Below, one piece after another: positions 1 through 12,866 of a stretch of DNA of 64,000 bases. The notes below the pieces were generated by a model. The model did no database searches. It was not told where the DNA came from and saw nothing but the letters and a program-made list of their open reading frames with translations. The position numbers and the translations under genes were made by a program. Origin of the DNA: Lepas anatifera (taxonomy: Eukaryota; Arthropoda; Thecostraca; Lepadidae); the NCBI GenBank assembly GCA_034440635.1, contig JAOTON010001356.1:2860501-2924500 (forward strand). Direction: 5' to 3'. The first letter of the stretch is position 1. The number at the start of each line of letters is the position of its first letter.

Positions 1-1726
1 TTTTTGTCAGGTCACATTTAAGGTCACCAGAGGTCAAAAACATGCCGTCACATGCCGTCATAGGGATAACATGTAAATTAAGTTTTTTCGGCCATTACAT
101 CTGAACACGTAAAGATAGAGCAAAACGACTTGAACTTTATGAATCCTCGCAGCAAGCCGAATCAAATGATATATGATTTGACCCTGCTAGGTCAAATCAA
201 AGATTTGACCTGACCTGAGGTCAGGTCAGGGTTAAATTATATAAATTGCATATCACTAGAGCCGCAAAGCCAATGCGAGTCTAATTAAGCTAAAATAAAC
301 GCTCTATCACCATCTGTTACTGAGTTATTCAGTAAAAACCATATTTCCCATGTATTACCAATGGAGAGGTCATGCTTCGCACCTGACCTTAGGTCATCGA
401 TATCAAAAATACCGGAACATATTTTAGAGAACTCGGTGAGCCCATTATGTGATATGAGTTTCAATTGGATAAGTTTACCCTGCTCCGACTTATGCTATCT
501 TAACCCGCGCCCCACCGGGGGTCCGGCGCCACCTTCGCCCCACCGGGGGGCCATCGATGGCCCCCTCTAACTCCGAAAATATGGGCGTTAGCGCAAATCT
601 GCAAAGTGCAATAGAAAGCTCGCGTGAATTCAGTAAGAAATTACTTCGCATGTTTTAGTGCTCAGGTCAATGGTTTGACCTCCAGAGGTCAAATTAGGTC
701 AAGATCGGCTATTTTCACTCAAATATGCAATGATTAAGCAAACTGGGCATAACTCTTATGTCATTAGAGCTATTGAGGCCTGGTAAAGTAAATTTGATAG
801 CAAATTGCCAGTACTTTTTCCGCTATGTGGAACGTAAAGACCTCCCGCCAGTGGTTTGACCGCCAGAGGTCACCTCGTGACCTAATATGACCTGAGGTCA
901 CGAAAGGTCAAAAAGTGACCTTGTCGTATATCAAATAAAAGCCAGTGACGAGACAAACACGATGGTGTTTGTTTCACCGCTCTAGCTCAATTAGGTCAAA
1001 AGTTATTGTCAAAATACTGTTTTTGACCTCCGGTGACCTTGGATGACCTTGGAAAAGCAAAGGGCAAATATGACCCCTGGGATCCGTGAAAGGGTGTCCA
1101 AAAACGTTGTTCTGAGCAGTCTGAGTATTTGCAATCATTTTTGTGGCTTTTATATCATGAAATAGCTTTTCCCTATGCTTTTCCAAAGGGAGAGGTCGCC
1201 TCGTGACCTGACCTCAGGGCACGAAATCGAAAAATCCCGGATATACACCTTGTAGACCCTGGAGGGGTCATGAAGTGTAGGAAGTTTCAAATCGATCGAC
1301 TTTGAAATGTAGCTCTTACAGAGCTCTAAAGTGAAGTGAGGTGACCTTGGTTGACCTCGTCTGGTGACCTGACCTTGGGTGACCCGGGGTAAAAATTTCA
1401 GGGATGATGGGAAAATGATGCAGTGAGAGGTCGCGCCCTCAACCGCGGTGCTGCGCCCCGTCGTTTTTCTGCTATCCCGGAAAAACCTTAGGGGGCCATC
1501 GATGGCCCCCGGTGGGGCGAGGGTTAAACTTTTTTTAGGTCGGGTCACTTGACCTGTACTGGTGACCTGACCTGAGATGACCTAACCTTAAAATTTTCAC
1601 AGAAGTTGCAAAAATGATGAGGGAAAAGGTATACCAAGTACGGTGGCGCTGCGCGTTGCCGTTTTTCTGCTGTCTCCGAAAAACCCGAGGGGGGCGGGTA
1701 CCCGCCCCCGTCAATGCGCGTGTTAA
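1..1726 (+). mobile_element. Family A TTAA element, left-truncated by the window, interrupted by B
   Basis: Positions 1-499 and 1528-1726 together match the copy at 11961-12820 from its base 12118 onward. The right end reads CCCGCCCCCGTCAATGCGCG followed by TGTTAA, with TTAA at 1723-1726. A family B element (500-1527) sits in a TTAA of this copy. It holds the direct repeat AGGTCA-CCAG-AGGTCA at 21-36 and many other half-sites. No coding capacity is evident. Confidence 0.85.
500..1527 (+). mobile_element. Family B TTAA element (1028 bp) inside family A
   Basis: TTAA at 500-503 and 1524-1527 flanks the element. The left end carries the motif CGCCCCACCGGGGG twice, the right end once. Both ends have a G-run/C-run palindrome centred on CCATCGATGG. 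Uninterrupted family A copies have a single TTAA at this point, so TTAA is the duplicated target site. Confidence 0.88.
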
Positions 1727-1998
1727 GTCGTTTTGCTATATTTTTACTTTTTCAGATGTAATGGCCGAAAACCTAAATTTACATGTTATCCCTATGACGG
1801 CGTGTTTTGACCTCTCCTGACCTCAAATGTGACCTGACAAAAAATGGCTCAAATATTTTCGATGGAGAAGTGGATGAGCTACCCAGCGGCGTTTACCGTT
1901 TTTTTGCTACCTACCGTGGTTCTCGAGATCTTAGGGGGCGGGTACCCACCCCTCCGTCATAGCGAAGCTGGCTCAGACCCCCGTCAATGCGCGTGTAA
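1727..1998 (-). mobile_element. Family A right-end fragment, host of the preceding A copy
   Basis: It matches 60660-60946 in the same orientation and ends ...GTCAATGCGCGTGTAA, with the terminal TTAA degraded to GTAA. The TTAA at 1723-1726 coincides with a TTAA inside this copy (compare cagTTTAAgtcg near 37820), so the first A copy inserted into this one. The left part lies outside the window. Confidence 0.75.
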
Positions 1999-3197
1999 TA
2001 TCGATAAAGATGCCATCCACGTAAGGACAGCATATGTGGGGTTTGGTTTTCATCTTCTACAGTTCCTTTTCTTCCACACAGTACATATAGCTTGGGGTAT
2101 AACTAATACTCCCAAGGGAGAACCCATCGCAACGCCATTTACTTGGTAGAAGAGTTTGCCCTCTGGGAATCGGAATGGAGAAACTTTTTTACATATTGAT
2201 AGCATCTCTTCCAGAATATTACGTGGTACCCGAGGTAGTGGTAGCTCAGGATAGTTAAAGGCATGGCATAGTTGAGGTTAATCTGAATAGTCTTATGAAT
2301 GAGAAAGTTCGCGAGAAGACTCACGGTGTCAAGTGATTCAATTATGCCCTTTCTCTCGAAGCTTGGGTATTTTTACGAATTCCGTAGATGATTTCAACGA
2401 GTACGTTCCGGGTATGAATGGAGACGGAATATCATTCAGCTTCTTAGCCAATGCATACGATGGCGTAGGAATCTAAGATATTATATATCTAATCGGGTTG
2501 CTAACCTTGTGTGTCTTTATATTCCCGTAAAAGTACTCAGGGTTAAACTCAACGATGATGCCTTGGAATTTGATGTCTCTTTGGACAGCATTTGCCACGT
2601 TTATCAGCTTGTTCAATGTCGTTTTCTGTTGTTCTGTATGATTTTTTTATTATATGCTTGGACTTGGAAGTGCCACTAAGAATATCACTTGAAATGGATA
2701 ATTCAGTATTGTTACTGTTCATTCTGGATAATTCAGGCTCGCCATATTCTTATAGGTCCCAAAAATAGAATGTTTTAATGTTGCCATGGCAGTAGTTTTT
2801 GTCACACGTCGAACCAGAGATACTAAAACTCTAAAAATCACCACGGAGGCATAGCCGAACTAAGGACCAAAGTTATTCTTGCTTCATCACACTAAAAATA
2901 CTTGCACCAATCTGCGTCATGCTGGTCCGGGACGTCAGAGATCCAATACTGCGAGTTGAACCGGTTGGTGCACGCAGCCGTGCTCAGGGCGTCTGAAAAA
3001 GTTTCACCCAGTCCAGTGATTAGACGTGCCGGACCTGGGTCAATCCTATTTGCGGTGGAAGATTGCGCACTATTTTTGCAAGACCTCGTTTGCGGTCCTA
3101 CGTGCTGCAGAGTATGGTAAGCAGCACCATGCTTCTGCAAAGGCAGACTCCCGTCAAATGTATGCACCTGTGAATGTCACTGAGAATAACTTTATTC
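1999..3197. other. Unassigned AT-rich stretch
   Basis: No repeat family, RNA gene or convincing exon is visible. Short open frames at 2892-3167 and 2902-3120 overlap on opposite strands and resemble no family I know. Confidence 0.5.
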
Positions 3198-3983
3198 TTA
3201 ACCCCTCGCCGCCTTGGGGTCCGATTGGACCCCCTACCTTCAGAACCCCCTACCCTTCCTTCCTTACCTTCAGAACCCTCTAACTTGGACCCCCTACCTT
3301 CTGAACAAATTAGGATAAGATGTGCGTCACATTGTATGCCTCTCGGGTGATTATTTTGACAACTTATGGTACAAAATTGATGTCAGGTCAGGCCAGGTCA
3401 ACGAGTTTTGACGTCAATGCTGGATAAACCCATGAAAGGTGACACTGCTCTTCTAAAATGTGGCCGACAAAACCAAGGTATAATTCGGCTTCTAGGAGAA
3501 TTAGACCAAGTTTCTAAACGTAATTCGAAAGCTTTTGAAACGGAAAGTCAGTCTGCTGTCATCCATTTCGTGGTCATATCAATATCAAGGTGACCACAGG
3601 TCACCAAAAGCCACGGTTTTTGAAAGCGTTTGTGTCTATAACTTTTGAACAAAACAAGATACAGTCTTAAATTTACTATCGTGATAATGGGCACGACTCC
3701 AGGGTTGGAATAATATGTAAAATAACCTTGAAAGATTGTCAATGTCATGCTGCATATCATTGGAATGCGTGGGTCAAGACGAAAACCGTGATGTTGTTTG
3801 TTTTATTCTAGGTGTTATGGTTCCGAGATATAGGGTATTTTCCAAATGAGTCTAAATTGACTCGCTTTGGCCCACTGTGACGTCACGGGTCAACGGACAG
3901 GGTTCAAACTTGTCTCCAGATTAGAAGACGGGGTGGCTCATAACACCCCGGGTGGCACGGAGGCCCACCGGGGCGCGGGTTAA
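3198..3983 (-). mobile_element. Family C TTAA element (786 bp)
   Basis: TTAA lies at 3198-3201 and 3980-3983. The left end has CCCCTCGCCGCCTTGGGG followed by a GGTCCGATTGGACC palindrome. The right end has the duplicated type ending CACCGGGGCGCGGGTTAA. The interior matches the C pieces at 9185-11960 and 16461-17848. It has fewer AGGTCA sites than A or B. Confidence 0.78.
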
Positions 3984-4060
3984 ACTGCTACCGTCGAAGG
4001 CCAACTGTTCACAAGAGCTAGCGCTGGGCCGGTCCTGCCAAGTGGGATCCATATGGGATG

Positions 4061-5942
4061 TAAACCCTCGCCCCACCAGGGCCATCGATGGCCTTCCCTA
4101 AGGCTTTTCCGGAATAGCAGAAAAACGACGAGGCGGCGCAACGCGGTTGAGAGCTTTATCTCTCACCACATCATTTTCTCACCATCCCTGATTTTGTTTT
4201 ACCTCGGGTCACCCAAGGTCAGGTCACCAGGCGAGGTCAACAAAGGTCACCTCACTTCAAATTCTAAGCTCTATAATAGCTACATTTCGGACTTGATCAA
4301 TTTAAAACGTCCTGCACTTCATGACCCCTCCAGGGTCTGCAAGGTGTATATCCGGAATTTTTCGATTTCGTTACCTGAGGTCAGGTCACGAGGTGACCTC
4401 TCCCATGAAAAAAGCATGGGTAAAAGCTGTCTTATTATCTAAAAGTCACAAAAAATATTGGAATTGCTCGGGTTACTCAGAAAAGCGTTCTTAGACCCCC
4501 TTTCGCGGATCCCAGTACCATATTTTCCCTTTGACCTCTCCAAGGTTATCCAAGGTCACCAGGGGTCAACAACAGTATTTTGACAATAACTTTTGACCTA
4601 ATTAAGCTAGAGCGCTGAATCGAACACCACCGTGTATGTCTCGTCACTGACTTTTATTTGATTTACGGCAAGGTCACTTAATGACCTTTCGTGACCTCAC
4701 GTCATATTAGGTCAAGAGGTAACCTCTGGAGGTCAAACCACTGGCGGGGGTCGTTACGTTTCACATAGCGGAAAAAGGTCTCGCATTTTCCTATCAAATG
4801 TACTTTACCAGATCTCAATAGCTCTAATGGCATAAGAGTTATGCCGGGTTTGCTTAAGCATTGCATATTTAATTGAAAATAGCCGATCTTGACCTAACTT
4901 GACCTCTGGAGGTCAAACCATTGACCTGAGCGCTTAACACGCGCATTGACGGGGGCGGGTACCCGCCCCCCTCGGGTTTTTCGGAGACAGCAGAAAAACG
5001 GCGGCGCGCAGCGCCGCCGTACTTGGTATACCTTTTCCCTCATCATTTTTGCAACTTCTGTGAAAATTTTAAGGATAGGTCATCTCAGGTCAGGTCACCA
5101 GTACAGGTCAAGTGACCCGACCTAAAAAAAAGTTTAAGATAGCATAAGTCGGAGCAGCGTGAACTTATCCAATTGAAACTCATATCACATAATAGGCTCA
5201 CCGAGTTCTCTAAAATATGTTCCGGTATTTTTGATATCGATGACCTAAGGTCAGGTACGAAGCATGACCTCTCCATTGGTAATACATGGGAAATATGGTT
5301 TTTACTGAATAACTCAGTAACAGATGGTGATAGAGCGTTTATTTTAGCTTCATTAGACTCGCCTTGGCTTTGCGGTTCTAATGATATGCATTTTATATAA
5401 TTTGACCCTGACCTGACCTCAGGTCAGGTCAAATCTTTGATTTGACCTAGCAAGGTCAAATCATATATCATTCGATTCGGCTTGCTGCGAGGATTCATAG
5501 AGTTCAAGTCGTTTTGCTCTATCTTTACTTGTTCAGATGTAATGGCCGAAAAAACTTTATTTACATGTTATCCCTATGACGGCATGTGACGGCATGTTTT
5601 TGACCCCTGGTGACCTTAAATGTGACCTGACAAAAAATGGTTCAAATATTTTTGATGGAGAAGCGGATGGGCTACTCAACGCCGTTTACCGTTTTTTGCT
5701 ACCTACCGTGGTTCTCGAGATCTTAGGGGGCGGGTACCCGCCCCCTCATCAATCCGAAGGTGGCTCAGACCCCCGTCAATGCGCGTGTTAAACATGCGAA
5801 GTAATTTCTTACCAAATTCACGCGAGCTTTATAATGCACTTTGCAGAATTGCACTACCCCCATATTTTCGGAGTTAGAAGGGGGCATCGATGGCCCCCGG
5901 TGGGGCGAAGGTGGCGCCAGACCCCCATGGGGCGCGGGTTAA
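4061..5942 (-). mobile_element. Family B element interrupted by family A
   Basis: The left end CCCTCGCCCCACC has its TTAA degraded to TAAA (4061-4064); the right TTAA is 5939-5942. Without the A insertion (4934-5791) the element is about 1028 bp, the usual B length. B sequence resumes at 5792 with ACATGCGAAGTAATTTC, exactly as in uninterrupted copies. Confidence 0.85.
4934..5791 (-). mobile_element. Family A element (858 bp) nested in B
   Basis: TTAA flanks at 4934-4937 and 5788-5791. The single end (CACGCGCATTGACGGGGG) is on the left and the duplicated end on the right. The palindrome GGGGGCGGGTACCCGCCCCC is at 5726-5745. A half-site palindrome with 11-base arms TGACCTGACCT around a central C is at 5409-5431. 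An open frame of 75 codons at 5173-5400 recurs in all full A copies. Confidence 0.9.
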
Positions 5943-6863
5943 CACGCGCACTGGAGGGTGGCCTCGGAGGCCCCCCGACTGGTTTTCCGAGAAGGTCGGA
6001 GAACCACCCGTGGGTGAAAAACGATACTTATCCACATTTAACAGAATTCAATAGCGCGTCGATTGATGAAGATTTTTTGAAAATCGGTCAATAATTTTTT
6101 GACTTATAGGCTTTCAAAGTCAGACCTGCATTTTGAGATCGCCGTAATCGCGCGGTCGGACCAGTTAGCTTGCATTGGAGACCGAGTGGTGACGTCATAA
6201 CGCCATATAACCGGGATTGTATGGCAAGGTCACCTCGCATGAAAGTCAAGGTCAAGGTCAAACGTCACAGGTCAAGATCATATCTGCACTTTCAAGGCCA
6301 CGACCACAGTGCTTCCGGTCAAATGGCGTTACCCGGTCTGACATATATTATGCTATGACGTCATCGATAGGCTACTCCAATACGAAGGTCAAGGCCAAGG
6401 TCAAAGGTCATTGGGAAAGGTCAATCCTCATTTCCCGCCAAACAGTGGCTATAGCGTTAGTCAAAATGTACATTTTAAGTAATATACCATATAGTGACCT
6501 TAAAGGTCAATGGCCTTGAATGACCTTGACCCAAAAATAATATGGAAGCATCTTTGAGACCTCTTCTCTATGAACCTGGTCCATCTTTAGCTTATTCTCG
6601 CCATTTACCCGCATAATCACAGCATTTACCAATCAGTCCCCAGCATGGCCAAGATTTGACCATTATGATCTCTTTCGACCTTGAAGATATTGACCTAGGT
6701 CAATGAAAATTGGTCATGATGTAGATCACCATGCCCCCATCCACCTCCAAAATGAATTTTTCTAAATCTTTCTACACCTCTTAGTTTCGGAGATCTTGGG
6801 GGGGGCTACCAGGCCCCCTCCAGTGCGCGTTAGTGCCAGACCCCTCTCCAGTGCGGGTGTTAA
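5939..6863 (-). mobile_element. Family F TTAA element (925 bp) abutting B
   Basis: It begins TTAACACGCGCACTGGAGGG and ends with the duplicated motif (CTCCAGTGCG twice) before TTAA at 6860-6863. Its left TTAA is the same one that ends the B element. The interior has many AAGGTCA repeats in tandem-like runs (6241-6420). Confidence 0.8.
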
Positions 6864-8032
6864 TGTCTGCATATGGGTCATCATCCTCAATTCACATGGC
6901 ATGCAGGTGGGTCAGCGACATCTTTCCCATGTGGGTCTAGTATGGTATAGCCATGGGCCATAAAGGACTGAACACCGTCTTCAAATTGATATAGAATCAT
7001 GGTGTGTATTTGATACATTGTGAAAACGGAGAGCTATTTTTAAAGTATCTGATCAGATGCCATTCTAGAAACTACTGCAGGTCCGACGTAAGTTCTTTCA
7101 GGGAGGAAGGTGGCCCTGATGACATTCTGACGCCCCTAAAACGTCACTCTCACACAACCCTGGCATGCATGCTGGCCATCTGTCGCGATGTGTTTAGGGC
7201 TGGACAGGCCCGCCACCTGGGATCCATACCGTTTATTGCCCACCGTAGATGATCTAGCTGAATGGTTCCCAAGTAGAGCCCAATTTTACAGACTTAGAGG
7301 TTTGAGCTCCAATGATGCAGCCTGGGCAGCTTGAGCAGGATGTTAGATCCACAGCCGGTAAAAAGTAGGCCGATGATATTGATTGAGTAAATGCACTTTG
7401 CTCTACTCACCATCCATAATATTGCCTTGATCCCTTATTGCGTCATTGTATCTGCTCATTCACATACATCATACCGATGAATTGCAAATATGACAATGCA
7501 CCAAGAACCTATACGTAAAAAACAGGGGGAGGGAGCAGGAGGTCATGCCCCAAAAATATTCTGGATTCTAAACAATCAACCTTATTGCGTTGGCGGGAAA
7601 CAAATAAATTGAAAACGCACGTTGCCCTACTCTCAATGTAATGGGCGTTTTTTACCGCTATGACCGAGACATACAGATGTCTTCTATGTTATTTGGAGAG
7701 GAGAGCTGTTGTCTCCTTTTGTCTGCATAATTCCTTTTGTCTCCGTTTAACCATCAATTGTTTTGCTGACTTTCTTTCAAAACGTATTTGTGTATAGTTA
7801 TCGGGTGTTGTACGAATATTAAAGGCCATTACCTACGTCAACGCTACCATCTATTATCCAAAAGAAGCTTTAGTTTTGCAATCATCCACCAGAGTGCAGT
7901 TGCTCATTCACCCGCTAGAGGTGGACAAATATCTCAGCTTACCAATCCGGAGGTCCGAAGCAAAGTCAAAGCAGTTATTACCCGACAGTCTTTTCGTTTT
8001 ATTGCATGTGACTTCTCATTTTACAGCTAAGC
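6864..8032. other. Unassigned stretch
   Basis: Nothing recognisable: no TTAA-element ends, SINE boxes or exons. Open frames here are short. Confidence 0.5.
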
Positions 8033-9184
8033 TTAACCCTTGCCCCGGTGGCGGGTACGAGCCACCTTCGCCCTGGTGGGGGGGGGGGCTAAAAAAGACC
8101 CTCACGATCTCAAAAACTAAGAGAGCTAGAAAAAAGCGCAAAACGGCAATCGAAAGCTCTTCGAAAATGATATCGAGAATACTTCGGTCATTTTTCTTGT
8201 CAGGTCAATATCAAGGTCACCAGAGGTCAAAACAGGTCAAAATCGCTAATATGAGTTGTACTAAGAAAACCTCATATATCTCCGAAACTATGATAGCTAG
8301 AAACATTTTCCTAACACCATTCGAAAGCTCTTGAGATGCGCTTTCATTACAATGCATTTATTTTCGTGTCAGGTCAAAGCCTAGGGAACTACAGGTCACT
8401 AAATATTGGGCATATTCTTGGGAACGCCCATAGCCACCCATGCATAAGGGCGTTTACTTTTTCGCTAATAGCTTCCAAACCAAACAAGATACAGCCATAG
8501 TTGATGCACCATTGCAATCCTCTCGTCAATACAAATCGAATGATATATGATATTGCTATGCCAGGTCAAATTTAAGAATTTGACCTGACCCAGGTCAACG
8601 GTCTGACCCAACTTGACTTGGTATAGTCATGATGTATATAATTTGACTTCCAGTGACTATACAAACACTTTTCTTAGTTTATTCAAAATTTAAAGAGAAA
8701 AACACCAAAAAATGGTTATTTGACCTAAGGTGACCTTTTAAAGGTCACAAGTCAAAAACTTTGGCATCAGCTTCAGAAATGGGCTAAGAGCAAGTCGCAA
8801 CCGATGTTTGAAGTTGATTCCATCCATACTTACTGAGAAAAGCTCATTTCGTGATTTTCCCCATGTATTGACAATGGGGAGGTCATGCTCTGCACATGAC
8901 CTTAGGTCACCAATATCAAAAATCCCGGAACAAATGTTGTAGCTCCTGGTGGGCCCAATATGTGGTATGAGTTTCAACTTGATCGATTAACCCTTCTTTT
9001 AGTTATGCGGTCCTAAGTATTTTTGGAGGTGAGGTCACTTCACCTGGCCTGGTGACCTGACCTGATATGACCTTGAGCTGAAATTTTCAGGAAAGATGTA
9101 AAATGATAAAGGAACAGCTAGACCAAGTTTGGCGGCGCTGCACGCCGCCGTTTTTTGGTCACTTTGGAAAAACCCGAGGGGGGT
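8033..9184 (+). mobile_element. Family E element, right end replaced by C sequence
   Basis: Starts TTAACCCTTGCCCCGG and matches the copy at 23315-24511 through GAGGGGGGTCT near 9184. The expected end (mirrored AGACCCCCC, then CCCGGGCGAAGGATAA) is missing and family C sequence follows directly. AGGTCA-CCAG-AGGTCA lies at 8214-8229. Confidence 0.75.
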
Positions 9185-9325
9185 CTGAAAAGATTCGAAT
9201 GAGAGGTGAGTCACTTTGCAGACCTCTTAGGTGATCAATTTGACCTCTTATGACCAAAAATTTACATCAGGTTAGGTCAGATCAACGAGTTATGACGCCA
9301 TTTCTAAAGCCATGTAAGGTGTTTC

Positions 9326-10360
9326 TTAACCCTCGCCCCACCGGGGGGCCATCGATGGCCCCCCCTAAGGTTTTTCCGGGATAGCAGAAAAACGACGAGG
9401 CGCAGCACCGCGGTGGAGGGCTCTACCTCTCACTGCATCATTTTCCCATCATCCCTGAAATTTTTACCCCGGGTCACCCAAGGTCAGGTCACCAGACCAG
9501 GTCAACCAAGGTCACCTCACTTCACCTTTAGAGCTCTGTAAGAGCTACATTTCAAAGTCGATCGATTTGAAACTTCCTACACTTCATAACCCCTCCAGGG
9601 TCTACAAGGTGTATATCCGGGATTTTTCGATTTCGTGCCCTGAGGTCAGGTCACGAGGCGACCTCTCCAATTGGAAAAGCATAGGGAAAAGTTGTTTCAT
9701 GATATAAAAGCCACAAAAATGATTGCAAATACTCAGACTGCTCAGAACAACGTTTTTGGACACTCTTTCACGGATCCCAGGGGTCATATTTGCCCTTTGA
9801 CTTTTCCAAGGTCATCCAAGGTCACCAGAGGTCAAAAACAGTATTTTGGCAATAACTTTTGACCGAATTAAGCTAGAGCAGTGAAACAAACACCATCGTG
9901 TTTGTCTTGTCACTGGCTTTCATTTGATATACGGCAAGGTCACTTTTTGACCTTTCGTGACCTCAGGTCATATTAGGTCACGAGGTGACCTCTGGAGGTC
10001 AAACCACTGGCGGGGAGGTCTTTACGTTCCACATAGCGGAAAAAGTACTGGCAATTTGCTATCAAATGTACTTTACCAGGCCTCAATAGCTCTAATGACA
10101 TAAGAGTTATGCCCAGTTTGCTTAATCATTGCATATTTGAGTGAAAATAGCCGATCTTGACCTAATTTGACCTCTGGAGGTCAAACCATTGACCTGAGCA
10201 CTAAAACATGCGAAGTAATTTCTTACTGAATTCACGCGAGCTTTCTATTGCACTTTGCAGATTTGCGCTAACGCCCATATTTTCGGAGTTAGAGGGGGGG
10301 CCATCGATGGCCCCCGGTGGGGCGAAGGTGGCGCCGGACCCCGGTGGGGCGCGCGGTTAA
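9326..10360 (-). mobile_element. Family B element (1035 bp) nested in C
   Basis: TTAA lies at 9326-9329 and 10357-10360. The single end with the CCATCGATGG palindrome is on the left, the duplicated end on the right. AGGTCA-CCAG-AGGTCA lies at 9819-9834. A 63-codon open frame at 9671-9862 recurs in the B copies at 15687-15878 and 30101-30292. Confidence 0.9.
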
Positions 10361-10480
10361 ATGAAGCTGACAAAACCAGGGTGTAATTCAGTTTCTGAAG
10401 AGCTAGATCAAGTTCCAAAACATAATTTGAAAGTTCTTGAAATGAAAAATACGCTTACTGTCATCCATTTTGAGGTCAGG

Positions 10481-11730
10481 TTAACCCTATTTCCGTCAGG
10501 CTCCCGGCTACCCCCTATTTCCGGCAGGGGGGCAATATCGGCCCCCCTAAGATCTCGTAATCTAACCGGCCGATTTTGAAAATTCAAAGTGCCATAGATT
10601 CCCCTGACGCTAAACTTTATTTTAAAAAAGAAAATTTCAAAATTTTGATTTTTAAGGAGAAAGTCGTGCAAAATATACAATTTTTGTGTATTTTTTAGAT
10701 TTTCCATAACCCTTGTCTCTGTTGTACGATTTTCACAAAACTAGTTCAGATTTACAAATAATTGACCCAAAATTGTCATATACTCGAGTTACGCAAAAAT
10801 TCGAAATTCAATGGCAGTTCCAGGACCAGGACTATGAGGGGAAATATATACAACCTAAAAAAGTTTTTGTTACGCGGATTAGAAGCCGTGATATACTGCT
10901 TGGCATCTTTGACACATAAATAAATGAAAAAAGTGAAAAACTCATCAGGGGCGGATGCAGTAAGATAAAACAGTGGGGTAAAATACATCCCAACAATATG
11001 CGAGTGGTATGCATGAGTATATTAGTCCCTCGACTAGTTGAAATTTATTTCTGATAATTTTTACCCTCCCATGGCAGCTCTGGGAAGGGGGGTGACATAG
11101 GCGGATCAAGGGCTCTCGTCGTGGGGGGGGCGGGTGGGGGTGATTGGAAACACAATTTTAATATACAACGATATTGAGTCGCGGCGGTGATACTGGCTGG
11201 GAATATGCATTTTGAAAATGTGTAGTGACTGGACACGCCTCTGGTAATCTAGAATTTGGTTATAACTATTTTGAATTTTCATATACCCAATTGTATTCGC
11301 CCTGGCACGGCTGTAAGCAGTCTTCTCACTTACTAACGTTTAGTCCTTCTTGATAACATTCCCCCCATTTTGAACTGCTGTAACCGCCCCTGATGAATAC
11401 AAATAGTGACAATTGTGAATGCACTATCATCTCACATAAAAAATGATATAATAAAACCATATAACTGGTATCAGGATCAGCAGAGACGGCTTCCTTTTAC
11501 AAAGAACCCATCGCATACGATAATACTTGGTTTGTGGATAGAACCTCCCCAAAAACCCAGCCATAGCTCCGCCCCTGGTAAATATATAATATTGACAATT
11601 TCAGAAAACCTGCCTGTACTAGTTTTAGGAAAAGTCAGGAAGTTTCAAAGTTCTATCGCAAGCCGTTTCGGAGATATTCTTGAAAAACCTTAGGGGGCAA
11701 TATTAGCCCCCCTGCCGGAAATAGGGTTAA
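10481..11730 (+). mobile_element. Family D TTAA element (1250 bp) nested in C
   Basis: TTAA lies at 10481-10484 and 11727-11730. The left end carries CCTATTTCCG twice before a GGGGGGCAATATCGGCCCCCC-like palindrome; the right end mirrors it once (GCCGGAAATAGGGTTAA). Unlike A, B and E it is nearly free of AGGTCA. It is almost identical to 24829-26077, so both copies look young. Confidence 0.88.
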
Positions 11731-11960
11731 CACCAAAATCACCAGAGGTCATCAAAAGCCACTGTTGTCGAAAGTTTGCGTCTAGAACTTTTGAACGGAA
11801 CAAGATACACTCTTACACTTGGTATCACACTTGGTATCAGCATGACCCAAGGTTTCAAGTGCTATGCAGTATGGCCTTTACATCGCATAAAATTACGGTC
11901 TATTATTTATTGTTCGCGAACAACCACAGGTCAGAATCCACTTACGGCTAAGGTCATTGA

Positions 11961-12820
11961 TTAACACGCGCATTGACGGGGGTCTGAGCCACCTTCGGAT
12001 TGACCAGGGGGCGGGTACCCGCCCCCAAGTTCTCGAGAACCACGGTAGGTAGCAAAAAACGGCAAACGGCGTTGGGTAGCCCATCCGCTTCTCCATCGAA
12101 AATATTTGAACCATTTTTTTGTCAGGTCACATTTAAGGTCACCAGAGGTCAAAAACATGCCGTCACATGCCGTCATAGGGATAACATGTAAATTAAGTTT
12201 TTCGGCCATTACATCTGAACAAGTAAAGATAGAGCAAAACGACTTGAACTATATGAGTCCTCGCAGCAAGCCAAATCGAATGATATATGATTTGACCTTG
12301 CTAGGTCAAATCAAAGATTTGACCTGACCTGAGGTCAGGTCAGGGTCAAATTATATAAAATTCATATCATTAGAACCGCAAAGCCAATGCGAGTCTAATG
12401 AAGCTAAAATAAACGCTCTATCACCATCTGTTACTGAGTTATTCAGTAAAAACCATATTTCCCATGTATTACCAAAGGAGAGGTCATGCTTCGTCCCTGA
12501 CCTTAGGTCATCGATATCAAAAATACCGGAGCATGTTTTAGAGAACTCGGTGAGCCCATTATGTGATATGAGTTTCAATTAGATAAGTTCACCCTGCTCC
12601 GACTTATGCTATTTTAAACTTTTTTTTAGGTCGGGTCACTTGACCTGTACTGGTGACCTGACCTGAGATGACCTATCCTTAAAATTTTCACAGAAGTTGC
12701 AAAAATGATGAGGGAAAAGGTATACCAAGTACGGCGGCGCTGCGCGCCGCCGTTTTTTCTGCTGTTTCCGAAAAACCCGAGGGGGTGCAGGTACCCGCCC
12801 CCCGTCAATGCGCGTGTTAA
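11961..12820 (+). mobile_element. Family A element (860 bp)
   Basis: Intact TTAACACGCGCATTGACGGG at the left and its mirror at the right. The duplicated end is on the left. The direct repeat AGGTCA-CCAG-AGGTCA is at 12136-12151 and the GC hairpin GGCGGCGCTGCGCGCCGCC near 12735-12753. The 75-codon open frame is at 12351-12578 on the minus strand. Confidence 0.92.
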
Positions 12821-12866
12821 AATCGTTCAATATTCCTTACGGACTCACAGACCACACACATTCACG

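Larger units (their letters stand above)
9185..11960 (-). mobile_element. Family C body in three pieces around B and D
   Basis: C sequence is at 9185-9325, 10361-10480 and 11731-11960, separated by B and D, and followed by A at 11961. The pieces line up in order with 3330-3700 and 16790-17640. C sequence is not clearly recognised after the A element. Confidence 0.7.

Noticed and set aside
53..80. TAGGGATAACATGTAAAT in family A, similar to a homing endonuclease recognition site (I-SceI type)
   Set aside because: Three mismatches in 18 and no endonuclease or intron context; most likely coincidence within a repeat.
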